In this document: one piece after another, positions 41,376-51,053 of the stretch
Numbering within the stretch: position 1 is the first letter of the stretch
Layout: each line of letters begins with the position of its first letter
Source of the DNA: Novosphingobium sp.
Lineage (GTDB): Bacteria; Pseudomonadota; Alphaproteobacteria; Sphingomonadales; Sphingomonadaceae
Length of the DNA stretch: 64,000 nt
Reading direction: 5' to 3'
Assembly: GCF_039595395.1 (NCBI RefSeq)
Contig: NZ_JBCNLP010000001.1
Location: forward strand, 3,472,001 to 3,536,000
Program-made: the position numbers and the translations under genes
Notes under the pieces: model-generated
Told to the model about the DNA's origin: nothing
What the model saw: only the letters and a program-made list of their open reading frames with translations
Databases searched by the model: none

Positions 41376-44102
41376 ATGCTGAAAACTCTGATCTATGTGA
41401 CATCCGTGTCGAGCCTGGCCCTGCTGGCCGCCCCCGCCATGGCCCAAAGCGCCCCCGCGCCTGTTGCAGATGCCGGGGCCGATGCCCCCGCCGCCGCGCC
41501 GGACCAGCCGCGCCAACCCACCGACAATGAGATCGTCGTCACCGGCACCCTCATCAAGGGCATCGCCCCGGTCGGCACCAATGTCGTCGGCGTCAGCCAT
41601 GCCGACATCGCCTCCTCGGGCGCCACCACGGCGCTGGGCGTGATGGCGACGGTGCCGGAAATCTCCAACGCCTTCAACGCCCTGCCCACCCCCGGCACAG
41701 GCCTGAGCGGCGGCACCAGCGTGCGCCCCACCATCCGCAACATCAGCGCGGCAGGCGGCGCGGCGACGCTACTGCTGCTCAACGGGCACAATATGGTCGG
41801 CGTCGGCATCCTGCAGACCGCGCCCGACATCAACATCATCCCCGCCGGCATGCTGGAGCGGGTCGATGTGGTGGCCGATGGTGGCTCGGCGCTTTATGGT
41901 TCGGACGCCATCGCGGGCACCATCAACATGATCACCCGCAAGCATATGAACGGGCTGGAGGTCGACGCGCATTACGGCCTCGCCAACAATTACTACAAGC
42001 AGGACTTCAACGTCACCGGCGGCAAGGACTGGGGTTCGGGCTCGGCGATCATCTCCTATGAGAACCGCCACAATTCGGACCTGCTGGGGCGTTATCGCAG
42101 CTATTACCGCACCAATCTCACGCCCTTTGGCGGCACCGACAACCGCGTCGCCAACTGCAACCCCGGCAATGTGGTGGCCAATGGCGTCAATTACGCCCTG
42201 CCCAATCTGGTGGCGGGCACGCAGAACAAATGCGACGCCGACCTTTACACCGACCTGCAGCCCAACGAAACGCAGAACTCGGTCTTCGGATCGCTGACCC
42301 AGCGCCTGACCGACCGGCTGCAGCTCGACGTCACCGCTTTCTGGACCCGGCGCGACACCACCATCCTGACCGCGCAATTGGCCTCCAGCGGCACGATTAC
42401 TTCGTCCAACCCCTATTTCATCCCGGTTGGCACCGCGACATCGCAGACGGTCTATTACAATTACGCCAGCACCAACGGCAATTCGGCGATCAACACCACC
42501 AAGACCCAGGAATATGGCATCACCCCCACGCTGAAGATGGATCTGGGCCATCACTGGGATGTGACGCTGCTGGGCAATTACGGCCACAGCAAGACCAACG
42601 CCAGCTCGGCCGAGGTCAATGCCGCCGCCGAATCCGCCGCTCTGGCCTCCACCAATCCGGCGACCGCGCTCAACCCCTACAACATCGCGGCGACCAACCC
42701 CTCGGTCATTCAGGCGATCACCAATTTCGCGCAATTCGCGCAGAATGTGCAGACGTTGGAACAGGTGCGCCTCGATGTCACCGGCCCGCTGTTCAACCTG
42801 CCGGGCGGAGCGGTGAAGATCGCGGCGGGCGCCCAGCTCTCGCATGAAAAGAGCGTGGCCTATCAGGCCGATGCCGTGCCCGGAGACCTCTCCAACGCGG
42901 CCTTCGCCAATCAGAAGCGCACCACCAAATCGGTGTGGGGCGAGCTTTATGTGCCGGTCTTCGGCGCCGACAACCGCAACAGCTTTATCTATGCGCTGAA
43001 CCTCGACGGTTCGATCCGCTATGACAATTACAGCGATTTCGGCGGCACGGTGAACCCCAAGATCGGCTTCACCTATCAGCCGACGCCGAGCTTCACCTTG
43101 CGCGGCAATTACGGCACCTCCTTCAACGCGCCCAGCCTTCAGGACGAGGCCGGCGCCATCGACAGCCGCGCGCAGGTTCTGCTGAACAGCCCGTTCCAGC
43201 CGGTGGGCTCGAACTTCAATGCCAACATCGGACGCCCGACGATCCTGCTGGCGGGCGGCGGCAACAACATCGGCCCGCAGACCGCGCACACCTATTCCTT
43301 CGGCGCGGATTATAAGCCCAAATTCGTCCCCGGCCTGTCGATGAGCCTGACCTATTGGGCGGTGAACCTGTTCCACGCCATCAACATCTACCCCTTCTAT
43401 TCACCCTCGATCTTCACCACCCCGGCCTTTGCCAGCACCTATGTGCTGAACCCCACCCTGGCACAGGCCCAGGCGTTGATCGGCAATGAGCATGTGCAGG
43501 GGCCGAGCCTGGCCACGCTCTATTCGGCCAACAACATCGCCAACGGCACCACGCCCTATGCGATCTTCAACGCCACCCGCACCAATCTGGGCAATTTCTA
43601 TTACCGCGGTCTGGACTTCAAGCTGAACTACCAGCGGCCGACCAGCTTCGGCTCGGTCAATGCCATGGTGGCGGGCACCTATTCGCTGAAGAACGCCAGC
43701 CTGGCGGTGGGCGGCACCACGCAGCTCAGCGCCTTTGACCCCAGCCAGGGTGGCCTCAGCCGCCTGCAGCTTGCGCTGGCGCTGGGCGGCTCGGTCGGCA
43801 ATCTGACGATGCGCGCCACGATGAACTATTCGGCGGGCTTCGACATCGCGCCGATCACCACCGGAGCGATCACGCAGACGCATGTCGACTCCTTCCACCC
43901 GGTGAACCTGTACTTCGCCTATGACATCAAGGACGCCGGCCTGCTGAGCGGCACCACGCTGAGCCTCAACGTCAACAATGTCGGCGACGAAAACCCCTCC
44001 TACAAGAATGTGACCGGCGCAGGCTTCGGCACGGTGGACGGCACCGGGCTGGGCCAGACGCTGGGCCGCAGCTTCGAGTTCGGGCTGAAGCACAAGTTCT
44101 GA
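41376..44102 (+). CDS. TonB-dependent receptor, likely for rhamnosides
   Basis: A 908-residue receptor with leader (SLALLAAPAMAQ), an Ala/Pro-rich linker, TonB-box region NEIVVTGTLIKG, and a plug with TLLLLNGHNMVGVG, VDVVADGGSALYGSDAIAGT. The barrel ends FEFGLKHKF. This is the subclass with the DGGSALYGSDA plug that sphingomonads and xanthomonads use for plant oligosaccharides. GGGAGG lies before the ATG. A strong terminator follows. Rhamnoside as ligand is inferred from the dehydrogenase upstream and GH106 downstream. Confidence 0.91.
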   Translation: MLKTLIYVTSVSSLALLAAPAMAQSAPAPVADAGADAPAAAPDQPRQPTDNEIVVTGTLIKGIAPVGTNVVGVSHADIASSGATTALGVMATVPEISNAFNALPTPGTGLSGGTSVRPTIRNISAAGGAATLLLLNGHNMVGVGILQTAPDINIIPAGMLERVDVVADGGSALYGSDAIAGTINMITRKHMNGLEVDAHYGLANNYYKQDFNVTGGKDWGSGSAIISYENRHNSDLLGRYRSYYRTNLTPFGGTDNRVANCNPGNVVANGVNYALPNLVAGTQNKCDADLYTDLQPNETQNSVFGSLTQRLTDRLQLDVTAFWTRRDTTILTAQLASSGTITSSNPYFIPVGTATSQTVYYNYASTNGNSAINTTKTQEYGITPTLKMDLGHHWDVTLLGNYGHSKTNASSAEVNAAAESAALASTNPATALNPYNIAATNPSVIQAITNFAQFAQNVQTLEQVRLDVTGPLFNLPGGAVKIAAGAQLSHEKSVAYQADAVPGDLSNAAFANQKRTTKSVWGELYVPVFGADNRNSFIYALNLDGSIRYDNYSDFGGTVNPKIGFTYQPTPSFTLRGNYGTSFNAPSLQDEAGAIDSRAQVLLNSPFQPVGSNFNANIGRPTILLAGGGNNIGPQTAHTYSFGADYKPKFVPGLSMSLTYWAVNLFHAINIYPFYSPSIFTTPAFASTYVLNPTLAQAQALIGNEHVQGPSLATLYSANNIANGTTPYAIFNATRTNLGNFYYRGLDFKLNYQRPTSFGSVNAMVAGTYSLKNASLAVGGTTQLSAFDPSQGGLSRLQLALALGGSVGNLTMRATMNYSAGFDIAPITTGAITQTHVDSFHPVNLYFAYDIKDAGLLSGTTLSLNVNNVGDENPSYKNVTGAGFGTVDGTGLGQTLGRSFEFGLKHKF

Positions 44103-44149
44103 TCGATCTTCACACGGCCCGGTACCAACCGGGCCTCCTCACCTGCGGC

Positions 44150-44183
44150 GACCGGGATTTGCCCTCCCGGTCGTCTTTTTTTG
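44150..44183 (+). terminator. Rho-independent terminator of the receptor gene
   Basis: CGACCGGGA pairs with TCCCGGTCG around seven bases, followed by TCTTTTTTT. Confidence 0.92.
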
Positions 44184-44208
44184 TGTGTTTCAGGAAGAGG
44201 GAAGTATG

Positions 44209-44254
44209 CCTCCGGCGGGCAAAGGGCCATCGCCCTTTGCAATCCCTTTATTTG
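44209..44254 (+). repeat. Palindromic repeat family C, copy 1
   Basis: GCCTCCGGCGG, then the perfect hairpin GCAAAGGGC-CATC-GCCCTTTGC, then AATCCCTTTA. An almost identical element in the opposite orientation is at 61645-61693. Both lie between convergent genes. Confidence 0.8.
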
Positions 44255-44279
44255 TCTGCGTTGCGCCGCAGGCAGTGAA

Positions 44280-44400
44280 GCCCCCCCAACACGACAGGCT
44301 CGTTGGGGGTTTTCAGCCTGCGGCGCGGCGACCGCACGCAAGGCCGAACCCGAAGCGTAAGATCGACATTCATGGGAGCGCGAGGGGGTAACCCCCTCGC
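44280..44400 (+). repeat. Hairpin plus extended family A repeat, copy 4
   Basis: A hairpin (CCCCCAACACGA, TCGTTGGGGG, then TTTT; 44282-44314) leads into the 87-base extended family A unit (44314-44400), which shares TGCGGCGCGGCGACC and GCCGAACCCGAAGCG with 5701-5760 and ends with GAGGGGGTAACCCCCTC. The hairpin itself could be a second terminator for the receptor gene. Confidence 0.8.
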
Positions 44401-44416
44401 CTGTCTCTTTTCTCCC

Positions 44417-44902
44417 TTACCCGGCTTCCATCAAACTCCTGCGCAAACGCCTGAGCATCACCCGCACGATGACCCTGTGCGCGGGCCCCACCGGCACCAT
44501 ATAGGCCCGCCCGAACAGATTATGCACGATCACCGAGGAGGTGACGGTCAGGCGCGTGCCATCGGTATGAAGCCCGGTCATGACATCGAGATGCCGGTCG
44601 CGCGCCGTCAGCAGCAGCGCATCAGGCCGCACGCCTTCGACCAGGAAGAAGTCGAGCCGGTCACCGACCTTCACCTCCGTATGACGCCGCCCCGTAAAGC
44701 CGCCGATCTTTCTGACGCCAAACCATGCCGAGATCGCATCGCGAACCCGGAACGCCCAGCGCAGCACCGGCTGGGGCTGCGCCATCATCAGGTTCCACGC
44801 CTCCAGCGGCGTGACGGCGCGAGGCAGATCGATCGACTGGCTGTCGTAATAGGCCAGCGCCTCGCGAGGGCCAATCATATCGCGGCTGTCGATGGTGCTC
44901 AT
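44417..44902 (-). CDS. DUF2867-family protein
   Basis: A 161-residue protein with the DUF2867 pattern: YDSQSIDLPRAVTPLEAWNL in part, GRRHTEVKVGDRLDFFLVEG, and LHTDGTRLTVTSSVIVHNLFGRAYMVPVGPAHRVIV in part. This is a START/SRPBCC-like fold of unknown function, often near NAD-dependent epimerases. GAGGGC precedes the ATG at 44902; a further upstream ATG at 45031 would enter the GH106 3' region and is rejected. No link to the rhamnoside genes is evident. Confidence 0.82.
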   Translation of the reverse strand: MSTIDSRDMIGPREALAYYDSQSIDLPRAVTPLEAWNLMMAQPQPVLRWAFRVRDAISAWFGVRKIGGFTGRRHTEVKVGDRLDFFLVEGVRPDALLLTARDRHLDVMTGLHTDGTRLTVTSSVIVHNLFGRAYMVPVGPAHRVIVRVMLRRLRRSLMEAG

Positions 44903-45065
44903 GGCTTGCCCTCGCGGAAGAAACACGCAGCTATCGCGCTGATATAGCGCATGTTTGCATGCATTCCAGCGTAGCCGCAAAAAGGCGGCCCGGAGATCAC
45001 CCCGAGCCGCCAGTCTTCTCATCAACAGCATGGAGGCGGAGGGACGCCCCCTGTCTGCGAGAGCC

Positions 45066-48000
45066 CTATTTCCCTTCGCCCTGCAGCGTCACCGGCCCCA
45101 GCAGGCCCGAGGGGCGCAAAGGCGCATCGGGGCGATAGGTCGGTATGGCGGTCCAGGTCACCTTGTTGGCTGCATTGGGCTGCGCGTCGCCGATCAGGCG
45201 GTTGATCCACAGATTGGCCACCCGCACCGTCAGATGATTGCTGCCCGGCTTCACCAGCTTGCCAAGGTCGATCCTGTAGGGCGTGTGCCAGACGATCCCC
45301 GCCGAACTGCCGTTGACGCTGACCTCGGCCAGCTCATGCACATCGCCCAGATCGAGCCACAGCGGCTGGCCTGCTTTCCATCCCTTGGGCGCGGCAAAGT
45401 CCTTGCTGTAGGTCGCCACGCCGGAGAAATACTTCACGCCTGCGTCGGCATTCTGCTCCAGCCCGGCCAGTTGCGGCAAGGTCACGGACGCAGGCGCGCC
45501 GCGTCCCGGCTGGAACTCGACCTTCCACGGGCCCGCCAACGCGCCCAGCGCCACCGCGGGTTTGGGCGCCACCTGAGCCGATGCCGCCCCCGGCTTGTTG
45601 AACACGACATAGAGCGCATCCTCGCTGCCCAGCTTGAGCGGCACGATGGTCTCGCCGTTCTCCACGCGATAGCTCACCGGTTCCGAGGTGCCGGTTTCGG
45701 CATGCCAGATCTCGGGCTTCAGGCCGGTGACGCGGAAATGGGCCTCGATGGTCTCGTCGCGCAACTGGCGGTTGACCAGCAGATAGGCGTCGCCCCCGTC
45801 CAGTTTGCGGTGCAGGAAGGGAATGTCGCTGTCCGCCTGCCCGCCGGTGTAGCGGAAGTCGGAGGCCACCCCCATCCCCGCCAGCGCCGCCTCGACATCG
45901 CCCGAGGCGATGACGTGGCCCTTGCCCACAGTCGCCGTGCCCGCGCCGGGCCACAGCTTGGCCGTCAGCGCATCATACTCCTGCGCCGCCTGAGGTGTCC
46001 CGGCATCGGCCAGGCTGGGGTTATGCGTGGGCTTCAGCCCGATCACCGTGGCGCCGCCCTCGACCAGCGCGTTCACCCGGCGCAGGGTCGCCAGCGTCAT
46101 CTCGCGCGAGGAACCGCCCAGATAAAGCGCCCGATACCGCGCTCCGCCCGGCGTCGCCAGATCGGCGCCATCGTTGCTCAGCGCGCTGTTCAAAGCATCA
46201 TTGTTCACGAAATCATAGGCATGCGTCTTGGGCGCATCCTCGATCACCTGATGGCCATAGAGGCCCGTCAACGGCGCTTCCTCGCCATAGACATAGCCGA
46301 CATCGGCCAGATTGCGTCCCTGCTGCAGCATCAGCGCATTGCGGCTGATGTAATCGACCCAGGCCTTGGCCAGCGGCGCCCAGGCCTCATGCCGGTTGAA
46401 ATATTGCCCGAAGATCATCAGCGACAGGCCCGGCACCTTGTCGTCCACCGGCTGATGGACGCTGGTGTGGATCACCGGGCGGTTGACGCCGGTCACGAAC
46501 TCCAGATCGATCACATGCTTCAAGGTGCGCGGCGAATCCGCCCAATAGGTCAGCGCCGAGGTCATGCTTTCGGCGGCCACCAGATTCTGGCCATAGATAT
46601 GCGCCACGCTGGCCGCGCCCTTGATATCGGCGATATAGCTGGGGTTGGGCTGCTTGCCGCGCGGGAAGGTCCACATGGCGCTCATGGGAATGTCGGTATG
46701 GCTGCGCATCGCCATATCGTCACCCAGCGAGGGACGGTTGTCCTCCAGCGCCTCGCCATAGACCTTCAGCCCGGCCTCATGCGCGGCCTTGGCGATGGTG
46801 CCGTAATGCTCGCTCGACATCAGCTCGGCCAGCGTGCGGCGCCAGTCGAAGAGGAAGCGGTCGGCATCGTCCCGGCTGCCGATCAGCACGCCCGACAAGG
46901 TGGGCAGCCATGGCGTGGGATCATAACCGCGATGCGCCTTGAACTGGGCGATCATCTTGGGCGTCCAGTTGGCCGCGCCCACCTCGATGGAATCGGTCAG
47001 AAGCGCGCGAATGCCATGCTGGCCCAGCATGCCGGGCCCCGCCGCATCCTTGTACATGCCCAGATAGTGGTCGATGTAACGGCGCACCGCCTCGCCATCG
47101 AATTTGTCGACCTCAAGACCCGTAGCCTCGGGCGGCGCGGGGTGGTTGGTGGTGCCCAGCAGCGAATAGCCCAGCCGCACGATGCGCCAGTTGCCCTTTG
47201 GCGGTGTCCAGTCGAGCGTGCCATCGGGCCGCACATGGCTGGTCACATCGATCACCTGAGCCGCCTTTGGCCCCTGCGCGCCATCCTTGGGCCCGCCCAG
47301 CGAGAAATAGTCATTGACCAGCGCAAAGCCCGCCTTGGCCTCGAACTGATCGATCGCCGCGGCGTTCGACAAAGTAAACTGGCGCAGCGTGTTGGTGTTG
47401 CCCTTGGGCGGCGCCAGCAGATTGATGTCGATGATCCCCTCGGCCGGGGCGCCCATGTTCGAGCCGCTGAAAGGCAGAGGCGTCAGCACCAGCCGGAACT
47501 GCCGCGCGGTGGCGGGGGCAAAGCTGACGGTGCTGGGCACTTCGGTCATCGGCACATCGGCCAGCTTGCGCCAGCTCTGGCCATCCTCGCTGGCCTCCAG
47601 CGCGACCGCCAGCGTGGCCTTGGCGAACATCGTCTTGGCGCCGGGGATGAAGATCCGCGCCGAGCGCATCGTCTGCGGCGCGTCATAGCTGTAGACCACC
47701 GTGGTCGGCGCCTCCGCCGTGCCGCGCGGCACCTCCACGCCCTGGGTGAGGTCATCGCCGCGCAGCCGGGCCGGATCGAGCGCGCCGCCGCCCGAGACCG
47801 AGCCTTGCGGCATCACCTCCGCCGCGCTCATGTCGGGCACGGCCAGCACCGCGATCGAACCGTTGAAGTTGGGCGGCTCGGCGGCCTTGCCCCCGGTCAG
47901 CGATTCCAGAATGCCCGAGGGGATGGGCATGTTCTGGAACGGTCCGGTGATGCCGGGCAGCGGCGCCAGCGCCCCCTTGAAGGGCTTGCCGCCGGCAACG

Positions 48001-48470
48001 CGGGTCTCGCTCCACACCAGTTTTTTCAGGCCATCCTCGGGCTTGACCCAGGGCCCGCCGGTTTCCGACCAGCCCGGCGAGGAGGCCACCGTCAGCTCCA
48101 GATCGAGCCGGTCGGCCTCATGCGCGGCGAAGTTGAAGGCGTCCTTCCATTCCGGCGTCATATAGACCAGCCGCTTGGGCACGATCTGGGGCGTGCGCAG
48201 ATTGGCGTCGAAGTTGGTCATGCCGCCGATGCCGACCGACTTCATCCAGGCGAAGTCCTTGGCGATGCCATCCTTGGTGACATTGCCGTTCATCCAGTGC
48301 CACCACACACGCGGGCGGGCGCTGGCGGGCGGATCGCGGAACTGGGCCTCAAGCGTGGCGCCATCAGCGGTTTGAGCGGGAGAAGGCTGTGCCCATGCGG
48401 CAGCGGCGGTGACCACCGCAGCGGTACAGACGGTGAAACGCAACAATTGCGCCTTGCGCTTTGCGGACAT
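45066..48470 (-). CDS. GH106 alpha-L-rhamnosidase
   Basis: A 1,134-residue exported enzyme (leader MSAKRKAQLLRFTVC...AWAQ). The GH106 N-terminal hallmark is FRDPPASARPRVWWHWMNG, followed by VTKDGIAKDFAWMKSVGIGG; later come SSPGWSETGGPWVKP, YGEALEDNRPSLGDD and HIYGQNLVAAESMTS, which carry candidate active-site Glu residues, and a C-terminal jelly-roll with YRIDLGKLVKPGSNHLTVRV. It removes terminal alpha-L-rhamnose from plant glycosides such as rutinosides or rhamnogalacturonan side chains. AGAGGGAG lies before the ATG at 48470. The AraC-family gene lies directly upstream. Confidence 0.92.
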   Translation of the reverse strand: MSAKRKAQLLRFTVCTAAVVTAAAAWAQPSPAQTADGATLEAQFRDPPASARPRVWWHWMNGNVTKDGIAKDFAWMKSVGIGGMTNFDANLRTPQIVPKRLVYMTPEWKDAFNFAAHEADRLDLELTVASSPGWSETGGPWVKPEDGLKKLVWSETRVAGGKPFKGALAPLPGITGPFQNMPIPSGILESLTGGKAAEPPNFNGSIAVLAVPDMSAAEVMPQGSVSGGGALDPARLRGDDLTQGVEVPRGTAEAPTTVVYSYDAPQTMRSARIFIPGAKTMFAKATLAVALEASEDGQSWRKLADVPMTEVPSTVSFAPATARQFRLVLTPLPFSGSNMGAPAEGIIDINLLAPPKGNTNTLRQFTLSNAAAIDQFEAKAGFALVNDYFSLGGPKDGAQGPKAAQVIDVTSHVRPDGTLDWTPPKGNWRIVRLGYSLLGTTNHPAPPEATGLEVDKFDGEAVRRYIDHYLGMYKDAAGPGMLGQHGIRALLTDSIEVGAANWTPKMIAQFKAHRGYDPTPWLPTLSGVLIGSRDDADRFLFDWRRTLAELMSSEHYGTIAKAAHEAGLKVYGEALEDNRPSLGDDMAMRSHTDIPMSAMWTFPRGKQPNPSYIADIKGAASVAHIYGQNLVAAESMTSALTYWADSPRTLKHVIDLEFVTGVNRPVIHTSVHQPVDDKVPGLSLMIFGQYFNRHEAWAPLAKAWVDYISRNALMLQQGRNLADVGYVYGEEAPLTGLYGHQVIEDAPKTHAYDFVNNDALNSALSNDGADLATPGGARYRALYLGGSSREMTLATLRRVNALVEGGATVIGLKPTHNPSLADAGTPQAAQEYDALTAKLWPGAGTATVGKGHVIASGDVEAALAGMGVASDFRYTGGQADSDIPFLHRKLDGGDAYLLVNRQLRDETIEAHFRVTGLKPEIWHAETGTSEPVSYRVENGETIVPLKLGSEDALYVVFNKPGAASAQVAPKPAVALGALAGPWKVEFQPGRGAPASVTLPQLAGLEQNADAGVKYFSGVATYSKDFAAPKGWKAGQPLWLDLGDVHELAEVSVNGSSAGIVWHTPYRIDLGKLVKPGSNHLTVRVANLWINRLIGDAQPNAANKVTWTAIPTYRPDAPLRPSGLLGPVTLQGEGK

Positions 48471-48560
48471 CGGCACTCCCTCTTCCATCACTTATTTCGC
48501 TGTGATCGTGAGTTAGGAATTCAGGCCGTCGCATGTCCTGCACGATCCGCACCGGCTTTG

Positions 48561-48684
48561 CCTAAAATTGGCCCGAAGCTGTTCTGGCGACTAGAAATTT
48601 CATAAAGGCGATGAATCCGGATGGTGGATATATCCAATTCATCACGCGCACATCAATCTCTGCACAGTCATCGCCAATTTTGGG
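48561..48684. promoter_or_regulatory. Candidate AraC-type sites before GH106
   Basis: CCTAAAATTGGC at 48561-48572 and its near-complement GCCAATTTTGGG at 48673-48684 are the same 12-mer (CCYAAAATTGGC) in opposite orientations, 112 bases apart, in the gap between the AraC-family gene and GH106. A nested inverted repeat (GATGAAT...ATTCATC around TGGATATATCCA, 48610-48643) lies between them. Confidence 0.5.
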
Positions 48685-48732
48685 CGATGATATGTCGGCC
48701 ATGGGACAGTCTTCATGCCCCATGCCCGGATA

Positions 48733-49632
48733 TCAATGCAGCAGACTGCGGCGATAGGCACCCGGCGTCATGCCGGTCTGGCGCCCGAAGACGCGGGTGA
48801 GATGCTCCTGATGGCTGAAGCCAGCCGCCGCCGCCACCTGGGCGATCGGCATATCGTCGGCGGCCAGCAATTCGCGGGCGCGCTCCACCCTTTTCTCGAT
48901 CACGAACTGATAGGGCGGCTTGCCGGTCGAGCGCTTGAACTGCCGCGCGAAATGGATGGGGTTGAGCCCGACCACCGCCGCAATATCCTCGATGTTGAGC
49001 GGGTCTTCGAGATTTTCCTCAATAAAACCCGATACTTTTCGAAGCTGCCCGGCGCTCAGCCCGGTCACCTTGGGCTCGGCACGGCGCAGGCCGGTGGAAT
49101 GGGCCGCGACCATCTGCGCCGCCAGCCAGCGCGAGACGCCATCGGCAAAGTAATCGCCCAGCCCCTCGGCCAGCATCTTGCAGCAGGTCTGGCCCAGCCG
49201 CTCGATCAGCGGATCATGGTCGCCCAGACGGGGCAGGATCTCGATTCGCTCGGGGTCGCCCTTGCACAATTCGGCGGCGGCGACGCGCAGCACGCTGTCG
49301 GGCACGTAAAGATGCAGAGTTTCCGACCGCGCATCGAGCCGCACCGAAAAATCGCAGCCCGCCGGCATCAGCAGCATGCCGCCCGGACGCACCTTCGCGC
49401 GCGCCACATGGCCGCGCATCTCGCGCTCCACCGCGACCGGGCCGCTGAGGTGCAGCGCCAGAAAATGGCTGTTTCGCGCCGAATAGCGCCCATGATGCGG
49501 CTGCTCGACCTGCCGCGAGGCATAGAGCGAGGACCAGTTGAGATCGTCACTCGTGGCCAAAATCTGATGTTCCGGTCGCAGCGCTATGCCGTGCGTATCC
49601 CTTGCCGTCAGCGCTTCCACTGCCAAGCTCAT
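48733..49632 (-). CDS. AraC-family transcriptional regulator
   Basis: A 299-residue protein with an N-terminal cupin-like sensing domain and a C-terminal double HTH: NIEDIAAVVGLNPIHFARQF and IAQVAAAAGFSHQEHLTRVF, ending GMTPGAYRRSLLH. The gene is upstream of GH106 in the same direction and divergent from the LacI gene at 49926. It probably activates GH106 and perhaps the receptor in response to rhamnose or a rhamnoside. Confidence 0.9.
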   Translation of the reverse strand: MSLAVEALTARDTHGIALRPEHQILATSDDLNWSSLYASRQVEQPHHGRYSARNSHFLALHLSGPVAVEREMRGHVARAKVRPGGMLLMPAGCDFSVRLDARSETLHLYVPDSVLRVAAAELCKGDPERIEILPRLGDHDPLIERLGQTCCKMLAEGLGDYFADGVSRWLAAQMVAAHSTGLRRAEPKVTGLSAGQLRKVSGFIEENLEDPLNIEDIAAVVGLNPIHFARQFKRSTGKPPYQFVIEKRVERARELLAADDMPIAQVAAAAGFSHQEHLTRVFGRQTGMTPGAYRRSLLH

Positions 49633-49925
49633 CGCCCCTGCCTCTCGTCTGTACGGACCTTATGAAATCCGTTACATTTATCTTATGCATTAATTCTTCT
49701 AAGAATGGCCCTTCTGTCAATGGCAAAGATTGCTGGATCGCAACAAGCCGCGCATTCGCGATCATCACCTTGAATTTCTTGCAGATATTTCCATGATTCC
49801 TGCCCACCGCCACGACAATTGCGCGAAAACTTGCCCGCCTTCGGGCGAAAACTTCAGGCGAATCCGAACTTTCACCCCCTCGCCCCATCTTGTCAGGCCG
49901 CCCGCGCTGAGGCAGTGATAGCGCC

Positions 49926-50933
49926 ATGGCTACCATTCAGGACGTTGCCGCTCTGGCCGGCGTGTCGACCGCCACCGTTTCCCGAACGCTCAGCGCGCCC
50001 GACATCGTGTCCGAAGGGACCCGCAAGCGGGTGCAGGCGGCTGTGGCCAAGCTGAACTACACCCCCAATGCCGCGGCCAAGATCCTGCGCACCACCCGCA
50101 CCCGCAAGATCCTGGTGACGGTGCCCGACATCTCCAACCCCTTCTATTCGGTGGTCATTCGCGGCATCGAGGAAAGCGCTCACAAGGCGGGCTATTCGGT
50201 GCTGCTGGGCGACACGCAATACGACAAGCTGCGCGAGAACGACTATGCCGAGATGTTCCAGCGCAAGGAGGCCGACGGGCTTATCATCCTCGCCAGCGGC
50301 CTGCCCGAGGTGCTGCGCTATACGGTGAAGCGCGCCGCCTCGCCGCCCGCCATCGTCAACGGGCATGAGTATGACCCCAGCCTCAACCTGCTCAGCGTCT
50401 ACATCGACAATGCCGCCGCCTCGCGCGATGTGATCACCCATCTGTATGGTCTGGGCCACCGCCATGTCGTCATTCTGGCCGGGCCCGACAATCACACGCT
50501 CGACGGCGCCCGCCTGCAGGGCGCGCTGGAATGCGCCCGATCCTTCCCCGAGCCGATGCATCTGACGGTGTCGGCGGGCGGCTTTCACACCGAATCGGGC
50601 TTCCAGCGCGCGCTGGAGATTCTGGGCCGGGCCGGCCGGCCCACCGCGCTCTATTGCTTCAACGACGAGCTGGCGATCGGCGCGCTGGCGGCGATGCGGC
50701 GGCTGGGGCTGCGCTGCCCCGCGGATGTCTCGATCGTCGGTTTCGACGACACGCGTTACGCCCGCATGATGGACCCGCCGCTGACCACCGTGCGCCAGCC
50801 GATGAAGAATCTGGGCCGCACCACGGTGAAACTGCTGCTGGAGGTGCTGAAAGACCCGAACGCACAGATCGCGTCGATCCGCCTGCCGCACAAGCTGATC
50901 CTGCGCGAAAGCACCGGGCCGGTCGCCGCCTGA
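49926..50933 (+). CDS. LacI-family regulator of the rhamnose locus
   Basis: A 335-residue LacI-family protein (HTH TIQDVAALAGVSTATVSRTL; effector domain with KILVTVPDISNPFYSVVIRG and VGFDDTRYARMMDPPLTTV). It precedes the ACS-family permease and the lactonase-like amidohydrolase on the same strand, 120 bases upstream, so it probably controls that pair. A rhamnose pathway intermediate is a plausible effector. No clear palindrome was found in the gap. Confidence 0.9.
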   Translation: MATIQDVAALAGVSTATVSRTLSAPDIVSEGTRKRVQAAVAKLNYTPNAAAKILRTTRTRKILVTVPDISNPFYSVVIRGIEESAHKAGYSVLLGDTQYDKLRENDYAEMFQRKEADGLIILASGLPEVLRYTVKRAASPPAIVNGHEYDPSLNLLSVYIDNAAASRDVITHLYGLGHRHVVILAGPDNHTLDGARLQGALECARSFPEPMHLTVSAGGFHTESGFQRALEILGRAGRPTALYCFNDELAIGALAAMRRLGLRCPADVSIVGFDDTRYARMMDPPLTTVRQPMKNLGRTTVKLLLEVLKDPNAQIASIRLPHKLILRESTGPVAA

Positions 50934-51053
50934 TCCACCCCGCAAAGCCGTCGATGGCGGTTGCAATAAATCTCAACATACGGCATTCAATCCCACATAA
51001 CAGAATGAGAGACGCAACATCGCCCGCGATGCGGCGCGCAGGGAGTGGTTGCC

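Noticed and set aside
44955..48605. Open frame of 1,216 codons on the plus strand
   Set aside because: It mirrors the GH106 gene in another frame; the minus-strand product has a leader and a clear family signature, this one has neither.
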